Part shown: positions 58,272 through 64,000 of the stretch, one piece after another
Position numbering within the stretch: the stretch's first letter is position 1
How the letters are laid out: every line of letters begins with the position of its first letter
Assembly: GCA_001599355.1 (NCBI GenBank)
Contig: BCGQ01000006.1
Span: forward strand, 248,001-312,000
Direction: 5' to 3'
Length of the DNA stretch: 64,000 bases
Source: Nakazawaea peltata
Taxonomy: Eukaryota > Ascomycota > Pichiomycetes > Alaninales > Pachysolenaceae
Made by a program: the position numbers and the translations under genes
The notes under the pieces: model-generated
The model's input: only the letters and a program-made list of their open reading frames with translations
Database searches by the model: none
Told to the model about the DNA's origin: nothing

Positions 58272-60146
58272 TCAATCTAAATTGACATCTTCATCTTGAT
58301 CATTTCTCAAATCTTTGAAGAATGGCATAGCCAATGCTTCGTCAGCTGATATTCTTTTATAAGGATTGGTTTCAAAACAACGATCCAAAAGAGCAATGGC
58401 CTCTTTAAACTCTCGGCCGATTTGCTTGTCCAAATCTAACTTTCCATTAGAGTCGATGGCCTCTAATGTTTCTAAAGCAGGAGAATCTTCAGCAAAGGTT
58501 TCATTTGTGGCATCCAAATAGACTGCCCATTGAATAATTTGGGCCATTGGATAACCAGAATTGGCTTTTAATTTATGAATGCTCGTATCTAAACCTAAAC
58601 CATGCAAATTGGCACATTTTTTCATGGTATCATAACCAAAAAGTGTAGTCAATTCAACCAATGCATCAGCATCATCAGGAGAATTGAAAAATGTGAATCT
58701 CCTGGAGAGTAAAGTCAAAAGTAAAACACCTGCTGACCAAATATCGATCTTAGTAGTCTGATTGGCACATTTGAATAATACTTCTGGAGCTCTGAAACCT
58801 CTTGTTCCAGCTCTATTAGCTCTTCTACCTGGTCTAGCATCATCTTTAGGATATCCTTTAAGGTGAGACTCGGAGGCTGTTTGTTGTAGTTCATAACATT
58901 CATGAATCTTGTTTTGATAATGATTACGATAACAAAGGCAGTTGCTAGTATTTGAAGAATCCAAAATCAACTCCTTCTCAGCCAATCCAAAATCAACTAA
59001 TACTCCTCTTCTTCTAAATGGATCGTATAAGAAATTTGTAGGTTTGACATCTCTATGAATAATGTGATGAGAATGTACAAAACTCAACAGTGAGAATAAT
59101 TCATGCATGTAAATCTTGATCCCATCAATAGACAAATCACGGTAGAAATATCTGAAATCGGAATGACGATAGTAAGGTAATACGGCAATGACTTGATCTT
59201 GATATCTTAATGCGTCGATCAATGGAGCCACTTTAGAGCATCCAGTCAACGTATACAACAAGTTCAACTCATTGTAAATTCTTTGAGGTGATGAGGTGAC
59301 ATAAATTCTTTTCAAAGCAACGTATTTGACTTTTCTACGTGACCTTTGAGGCTTAATTACCAGTGATGAATCGGATGCTTTGAGTCTCTTGATAGGTGGG
59401 GAACTCCATATATTGATATTTTGAATCTCAGGGGTCAATACCTTGGCTCTATATACACTTGAAAATGTTCCCTCACCAATTTTATCGAGTAATTGATACT
59501 TTTTATCTAAATTTTTGAACGATCTATTGATACTTTCGATTTCTTCACGAACAGTATCGGAGAGGTCATCGTTTTCTTCGGCATGTTTCTTCTTTTGTTT
59601 TGGGAGTTTAGGCAGGGAGAGGGACAGAGTCAGGGATTGGGTTTGGGTCTGTGCCTTGCTCTTGGTCTGACCATCACTACGACCCAGTCCTAACTCTTGC
59701 CCCTTAATCTCAACCTCCTCCTCAGTATCCTCATCCTTCATCTTATCTGTAGAACCCCCCTCCTCAAAATTATCCTCCTTCTGAATCACCCTCTTACTCT
59801 CCCCAAGACTAATCTTCTGATGAGTCTTCCCACCAATTGTAGTCTTCTGTTTCTTAGCCAACATATCTGGGACTCTAATGAAATTCTCCCCTATATTCTT
59901 CGCGCTATTGATATCCTTATCAGTGAAAGGATCATCCTCATACTCAATATCAATCACACTCTTTTGAAGCAACGGAATTGACGACTCCCTTAGATCAGGT
60001 ACCGCGTTATTCTGTTGTACCGCGTTACTCATTTTACCCTTGTCGTAAACGATATTTTCTTTCTCGGCATTCACACTTTCAGATTCACTTCCCTTTCCTT
60101 GTGTCGAAGGTGACGATGTGAATATGCTTTTAATCGCCCCTAACAT
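58272..60146 (-). CDS. CDC7: CDC7, replication-initiation kinase (DDK)
   Basis: 624 residues from ATG 60146 (MLGAIKSIFTSSP); the frame is open farther upstream but has no ATG there. S. cerevisiae Cdc7 is 507, so the disordered N-terminal extension (about 1-210, acidic and Gln/Thr/Ser-rich) is long. Kinase features: YQLLDKIGEGTFSSVYRA (about 215), catalytic loop HRDVKPTNFLYD (about 363), DFGLAEKE (about 383), a kinase insert of about 60 residues, GTRGFRAPEVLF (about 450) and GYDTMKKCANLHG. With Dbf4 it phosphorylates Mcm2-7 to start replication. Divergent from ERP3, as YDL017W is from YDL018C. Confidence 0.95.
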   Translation of the reverse strand: MLGAIKSIFTSSPSTQGKGSESESVNAEKENIVYDKGKMSNAVQQNNAVPDLRESSIPLLQKSVIDIEYEDDPFTDKDINSAKNIGENFIRVPDMLAKKQKTTIGGKTHQKISLGESKRVIQKEDNFEEGGSTDKMKDEDTEEEVEIKGQELGLGRSDGQTKSKAQTQTQSLTLSLSLPKLPKQKKKHAEENDDLSDTVREEIESINRSFKNLDKKYQLLDKIGEGTFSSVYRAKVLTPEIQNINIWSSPPIKRLKASDSSLVIKPQRSRRKVKYVALKRIYVTSSPQRIYNELNLLYTLTGCSKVAPLIDALRYQDQVIAVLPYYRHSDFRYFYRDLSIDGIKIYMHELFSLLSFVHSHHIIHRDVKPTNFLYDPFRRRGVLVDFGLAEKELILDSSNTSNCLCYRNHYQNKIHECYELQQTASESHLKGYPKDDARPGRRANRAGTRGFRAPEVLFKCANQTTKIDIWSAGVLLLTLLSRRFTFFNSPDDADALVELTTLFGYDTMKKCANLHGLGLDTSIHKLKANSGYPMAQIIQWAVYLDATNETFAEDSPALETLEAIDSNGKLDLDKQIGREFKEAIALLDRCFETNPYKRISADEALAMPFFKDLRNDQDEDVNLD

Positions 60147-60410
60147 CTTGTCGATTCCTCTTCTACTCCAATCGCTCTGTGACCCCCTTCTTTTCTTTAT
60201 TTTCTTTCTGAGCGCTCTGCGTAAACAGCGCCAATTCCAGCGCGAACGCTCACGCTGTGCGGACTCTCTGCGCGAACGCTCTGCGCGCGTCAAAATAAAC
60301 AAACTTTTTACACGACCTTTTCTCCACCTGAGGAAAAAAAAACACGTCGATCAAAGCAAGTCTGTAAAGGGGTGAAATCAAGGTGGGATCCATACTGATT
60401 AAACTACAAG
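60147..60410. promoter_or_regulatory. CDC7-ERP3 divergent promoter with GCGCGAACGCTC direct repeat
   Basis: GC-rich island at 60210-60292 with two copies of GCGCGAACGCTC (60240-60251, 60270-60281) followed by TGCGCGCGTC. ACACGACCTTTTC (60310-60322) lies on the ERP3 side. Similarity of the GC words to MCB/E2F-type cell-cycle sites is inferred. Confidence 0.45.
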
Positions 60411-61031
60411 ATGTTCAAGTTGATTAGTGTTTTAGTCGCTTTAATTACCTATGTGCATGCTTCTGCATTGACTTTTGTGTTAGAAGCCCAGGAAAAATCC
60501 TGTTATTACGTCACCACCGACAAGCCTAACGTCAATGTTGGCTACTACTTTGCTGTGCAATCAGGAGGATCATTCGACATCGATTATCTGATAAGAGCTC
60601 CTAATGGAGTCATCATAGTGAGCGAACAGAAGCAAAGACAAGGTGACTGGGTATTTACTCTGGAAACCCCAGGTGAATACGAGTTCTGTTTCGCTAATGG
60701 TATGTCTACTTTTGCTGAGAAGGTTGTTGATTTCGAGATCAAATTGGACAACGATTTCAAAGCCGAATTGCCTAAATCCCCTGATCAACCTGTTGCCGTT
60801 GAAGGAATGCAAGCTTCTATAGACAGAATTGAGACCAAATTGAACGAGTTGATTAAATCGCTTCAATATTACAAGACCAGAAATAACAGAAATCAATCCA
60901 CCGTCAAGTCCACCGAGTCAAGAATCTTCTACTTCTCTTTCTTCGACGTCTTATTAATGTGTGGATTAGCCGGTATGCAAATCGCCGTCGTCCAACTCTA
61001 CTTCAAAGGCTCCAGAAAGCAACTTGTTTAA
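60411..61031 (+). CDS. ERP3: ERP3, p24-family ER-Golgi cargo protein
   Basis: 206 residues. Signal peptide (MFKLISVLVALITYVHASA), GOLD domain (about 20-120) with the two conserved cysteines (EKSCYYV and YEFCFAN), a coiled-coil helix (about 130-160; IDRIETKLNELIKSLQYYKTR) and a C-terminal membrane span (about 175-196) before a short cytosolic tail KGSRKQLV. p24 proteins form heteromers in COPI/COPII vesicles. Sequence alone gives the Erp2/3/4 group; ERP3 is chosen because YDL018C sits divergently beside CDC7 in S. cerevisiae. It ends 200 bases from the convergent PRC1. Confidence 0.88.
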   Translation: MFKLISVLVALITYVHASALTFVLEAQEKSCYYVTTDKPNVNVGYYFAVQSGGSFDIDYLIRAPNGVIIVSEQKQRQGDWVFTLETPGEYEFCFANGMSTFAEKVVDFEIKLDNDFKAELPKSPDQPVAVEGMQASIDRIETKLNELIKSLQYYKTRNNRNQSTVKSTESRIFYFSFFDVLLMCGLAGMQIAVVQLYFKGSRKQLV

Positions 61032-61232
61032 AAAAATAGAAAATATTTTATCTCATTTTATCACTATTTAAAAAGTAAAAAAACACTAACACTAAATATC
61101 ACCTTCAGACCCACTAGGGGTCAAAGTGTTCGGGCCCTTGCTAACGATAAAGGAAAAAGTATAAAAAATGATATAAAAAAGGACCCAAATTAATCATGGT
61201 ATCGATTGTGTGCTTTATTGCGCACGGGATGC

Positions 61233-62873
61233 TTATTTGGTACCGAAAGAGTAGTCACCGCTCAACCAATCGTTGAAGAAAGCAATAGAACTTTCTGGGA
61301 CATCATAAGGAACCATATGACCACCTCCGTAGACTCTTAAGAAAGTGAAAATACCGGCATTCTTGACAGTACCAGCTTCTTCACCGTTGACATCCCAAGG
61401 TTTGACCTTAGCAGAGGCAAAGTCATCGGATTTCTTGTACTCCAAGACATTAGTCCAAGCTTGGTTACCCAACCAGTTACAGATGAAGTCCTTGTCACCG
61501 GCGTAGATCAAAACTGGAACGTCCAGGTCTAACAAAGTGGTGACCTTCTTGTAATAAGGCTTCATCCAGTCACCGGCAAACATGAAGTTTCTGTTGATAT
61601 CAAAGTTACACGATTCATAAGTATCGATTTCAACACCTAAGGCCTCCTTGACGTAGTCCAAGTTTAAGTAATCACTAATGTACTCCAAACCAGTGTAACA
61701 CAATGAAGAACCTTCACACATCTTTCTAACATCGTAGACATTTCTACCAGTCTTTTGGTATGGAGCCAATTGACCGTTGTTACAGTAGATAGTAGCAGGT
61801 AAACAAGACCAAACAGACTCACTTTCGTAACAAGACTCAATCAAAGACAAACATCTTGGTAAGTTGTCCAACATAGCTTCACATTCAGCTGGTTCCAAAA
61901 CAGCATCGGCTCCGGAACCTTCACCACAAGCCATTGGCTCATAAGAACTGTATTGGTTTAATGGGTCGGTCAAACCGTTACCAATCAAGACAGAAGTCAA
62001 GTTGAAGTTTCTCTCAGGGTGCTCCAAGATCTCGGAAGCAAAGACTGGGATGTAATGACCAGCGTAAGACTCACCGGCAATGTGGAATGGCAAGTCAGAG
62101 TACTCTGGGAATTGTTGGAAGAACAATTGCAAGAAAGCATAAACATCTTGACCGGCAGCGACGGTGTTGCTAACTGAAGAACCAGAGTAAGAGTAACCAA
62201 CATTGACAGGTTGGTCTAAGAAGATGACAGATGCATTGGAGTTCCAAGAGTGAGGGTTATAGATTGGCTTGAGGTCCTCACCGATAGAAGATGGACCCAA
62301 TTCGAAGAACAAACCAGTCAAAGAAGAACAACCTGGACCACCGTTCAACCATAAAACGATTGGATCGTTCTTTGGGTCATTTCTAGATTCAAAGAACCAG
62401 TAGAAGAAATGCTTGTCTTCGTCTTCGACATCGACATAACCAGAGTATTGCTTGACGTCATCGACACCCAAATCAATTGGAGTATTCTTGACTCTCAATT
62501 TGTGGTTTGGCAACTCCTTGTTGGTGACGGTGTAATCCCAATTGTTGTGTTTTCTGCTCTTATAACGAGGGTGGGACAAAAGGTTCATCTTACTGACGGT
62601 CTCTGGGAATTGCATGGTCATCTCAGCCCAAGTAGACTTGATGTCATCACTGATACTGTCAATTGATTCACCCAAGACAGAACTGACTTGGTCCAATAAA
62701 GTGTGACCGAATTTCTGTGCGGCTCCCTTCAAAGTCTGTTTGACTGGCTGCTGAGTTTCTGGGGCATTAAATTGCAATGGCTTTTGAGCTCCCTCAAACA
62801 AACCATCAAGCGACAAAGCTTGTGTAAAAGTAGTGGCCAAAATGGCGGTAAGTAATGTGTTGGACAATCTCAT
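61233..62873 (-). CDS. PRC1: PRC1, vacuolar carboxypeptidase Y
   Basis: 546 residues from ATG 62873 ([19 protein letters not shown], signal peptide); S. cerevisiae is 532. The propeptide carries QKPL near residue 30, the counterpart of the QRPL vacuolar sorting signal. The mature serine carboxypeptidase begins before [27 protein letters not shown]. Catalytic Ser in [10 protein letters not shown] (about 266), Asp in [14 protein letters not shown] (about 463) and His in GGGHMVPYD (about 516); the oxyanion block [15 protein letters not shown] is present. Biased codon use fits high expression. Confidence 0.97.
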   Translation of the reverse strand: MRLSNTLLTAILATTFTQALSLDGLFEGAQKPLQFNAPETQQPVKQTLKGAAQKFGHTLLDQVSSVLGESIDSISDDIKSTWAEMTMQFPETVSKMNLLSHPRYKSRKHNNWDYTVTNKELPNHKLRVKNTPIDLGVDDVKQYSGYVDVEDEDKHFFYWFFESRNDPKNDPIVLWLNGGPGCSSLTGLFFELGPSSIGEDLKPIYNPHSWNSNASVIFLDQPVNVGYSYSGSSVSNTVAAGQDVYAFLQLFFQQFPEYSDLPFHIAGESYAGHYIPVFASEILEHPERNFNLTSVLIGNGLTDPLNQYSSYEPMACGEGSGADAVLEPAECEAMLDNLPRCLSLIESCYESESVWSCLPATIYCNNGQLAPYQKTGRNVYDVRKMCEGSSLCYTGLEYISDYLNLDYVKEALGVEIDTYESCNFDINRNFMFAGDWMKPYYKKVTTLLDLDVPVLIYAGDKDFICNWLGNQAWTNVLEYKKSDDFASAKVKPWDVNGEEAGTVKNAGIFTFLRVYGGGHMVPYDVPESSIAFFNDWLSGDYSFGTK

Positions 62874-63413
62874 CTTCAATCAAATCGAATGCTCAACCTT
62901 ATCTTATTCCAATAAATAATTTTAATCTGCGGAGGCAACTTGCTTTCTATATATAGTCTGAAGTTTCTTTTTTTTGGCCTGTGTATAATTTCCTGTTTTG
63001 GGGTGAAAAGCAGCCCAAAACGAAATGCTGGTTTCCCAATCGGGTAATCGGCCGTCCTTCAATCTCATCCTCTTTGCCCCTCTTGTAGGAACGGCATCTA
63101 ATAGTACCTGAGCAGTTTATCACAAATTCTATTTTGGGAAATATGTTGTTCTTGACTGAAACTTCTTTTTTTGGCACAGAAGGAAAATTTTTTTGAGCTT
63201 TGTGAAACAAGCAGAGGACAGAGGTTGTTTAAAGATCGAAGGAAGTTTGTCGAAGAATAGTTTTGGGGTATTTGAATGGTTGTGATTTTGGACGTTTGTT
63301 TAAACTGTTGATCAGAATTGAAATCATCATAAAGAAACTCCCGTTTTTCCCCTTCAGATCTTTGTCATAAACGCGTCATTACCCTCTTTTTTACCATTTA
63401 AGTTGAGTTAGAG
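62874..63413. promoter_or_regulatory. PRC1-CHS7 divergent promoter
   Basis: 540 bases without a gene. TATATATA (62948-62955) lies about 75 bases upstream of PRC1 and is a good TATA box for it. ACGCGTCA (63371-63378) lies about 40 bases upstream of CHS7 and matches an MCB-type word. Confidence 0.5.
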
Positions 63414-64000
63414 ATGTTTGGTGATTTCCAGTCAATTTGTGAGAAGACACCCCTCCCTTTCTGCTCGGTTGTCGACCTGTCATCAGGAGAAATAAATAAA
63501 TACTTTCCTACAGGTGTGATGACAACATGTTTTGCCAGATCGGTCGAGTTAAGTAATACAATGATTTATCAGGTGGGAAATGCCATTATCAATATTGGAG
63601 GATTGATCGTATGTTTGATAATAATTTTCCATATCAGATCCAAATATACGGCAATTCTGAGATCAGAAATGTGTGTCTTATTTTATCAGTTCACACTGCT
63701 TCTTATTTTGACCTTGATCTGTGATTGTGGAGTAGCCCCTCCAGGAAAACTGGTTTATGATTATTTCGTCGCAGCCCAGGTGGCCCTTGCAGGAAGTTGT
63801 TGTTGGGCCTTACTGTTCAATGGATTATTGTTTTTCCAAATATGGGAGGATGGAACTAGAAGATCTGTTGCACTGTTAAACATCACCTCGTTACTTATCG
63901 GTGCTGTTAATTTCGTCATAGCTCTCTTGACTTTTAAAGGTTGGGCTGGTAGCTCTCTTTCAAGATCTCATACTACAGGTTTATTTACCCTCATGTACAT
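63414..64000 (+). CDS. CHS7: CHS7, chitin synthase export chaperone (3' end outside the window)
   Basis: Starts at ATG 63414 (MFGDFQSICEKTPLPFCSVV) and is open to the window end, 195 codons visible. Matches the Chs7 family: KTPLPFCSVV near the N-terminus, TTCFARSVELSNTMIYQVGNA, IFHIRSKYTAI, CDCGVAPPG, FFQIWEDGTRRS, and at least four membrane spans in the visible part. Chs7 is an ER membrane protein needed for exit of chitin synthase Chs3. In S. cerevisiae Chs7 the full length is about 316 residues, so roughly the last 120 are missing. Confidence 0.92.
   Translation, partial: MFGDFQSICEKTPLPFCSVVDLSSGEINKYFPTGVMTTCFARSVELSNTMIYQVGNAIINIGGLIVCLIIIFHIRSKYTAILRSEMCVLFYQFTLLLILTLICDCGVAPPGKLVYDYFVAAQVALAGSCCWALLFNGLLFFQIWEDGTRRSVALLNITSLLIGAVNFVIALLTFKGWAGSSLSRSHTTGLFTLMY

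Noticed and set aside
60147-60302. CDC7 extension starting at 60302
   Set aside because: Begins with TTG, is Arg-rich from GC-rich promoter sequence and contains no ATG.

Overview
This window is nuclear DNA from a budding yeast (Saccharomycotina). It holds about 28 closely packed protein genes on both strands. Introns are few and very short, with GT-AG ends and TACTAAC-like branch points, and the proteins are clear orthologues of S. cerevisiae genes. The most important reading is the genetic code. In-frame CTG codons fall where orthologues carry alanine: the Rab5 switch region TIGA-A-F, the PP2C motif GDSR-A, two sites in RKI1, two in RHO2, two in ATG18, and sites in ARF3 and MTR4. I infer that CUG encodes alanine (NCBI table 26), which places the source in the CUG-Ala clade (Pachysolen, Peterozyma, Nakazawaea). 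Every leucine that a standard translation gives for CTG here should be read as alanine.

Layout. 1-9 kb: IKS1 (cut by the window edge), SSH1 (with a 7-nt first exon), the N-terminal methyltransferase TAE1, and the exosome helicase MTR4. 9-18 kb: an unrecognised membrane protein, RPS7, RKI1, ARF3, BZZ1 and an ECM3-type carrier. 18-26 kb: APP1, TDP1, TMA46, PTC5. 26-32.4 kb: a gene-poor stretch with one C2H2 zinc-finger regulator flanked by about 2.1 kb and 3.0 kb with no recognisable gene. 32-43 kb: VPS21, a carnosine N-methyltransferase-like gene, TAF1, MED19/ROX3, REX1, DYN3. 43-53 kb: an unrecognised secreted protein, RHO2, NST1, YVC1, ATG18. 54-64 kb: SSB, MER1, PTP1, CDC7, ERP3, PRC1 and the start of CHS7.

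Gene order is informative. The set RPS7-RKI1-ARF3-ECM3-APP1-TMA46-PTC5-VPS21-YNL092W-RHO2/NST1-YVC1 runs nearly collinear with an interleaving of two sister blocks of S. cerevisiae (YOR087-YOR096 and YNL090-YNL096). PTP1-MER1-SSB merges YDL229/230 with YNL209/210, and CDC7-ERP3 are divergent as in S. cerevisiae. The window therefore keeps a pre-duplication arrangement, interrupted by insertions (BZZ1, TDP1, the zinc-finger region, TAF1-MED19-REX1-DYN3, the secreted protein).

Two recurrent promoter words stand out. One is CACGACC followed by T-rich sequence, upstream of RPS7, SSB, TMA46, TAE1 and ERP3 in the same orientation; in the first three it sits with a GAAAAATTTT element. The other is GAGCAAAATATCA, upstream of TDP1, TAF1/MED19 and REX1, with a looser copy at RHO2. 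I saw no tRNA, rRNA, CRISPR array or intact mobile element.
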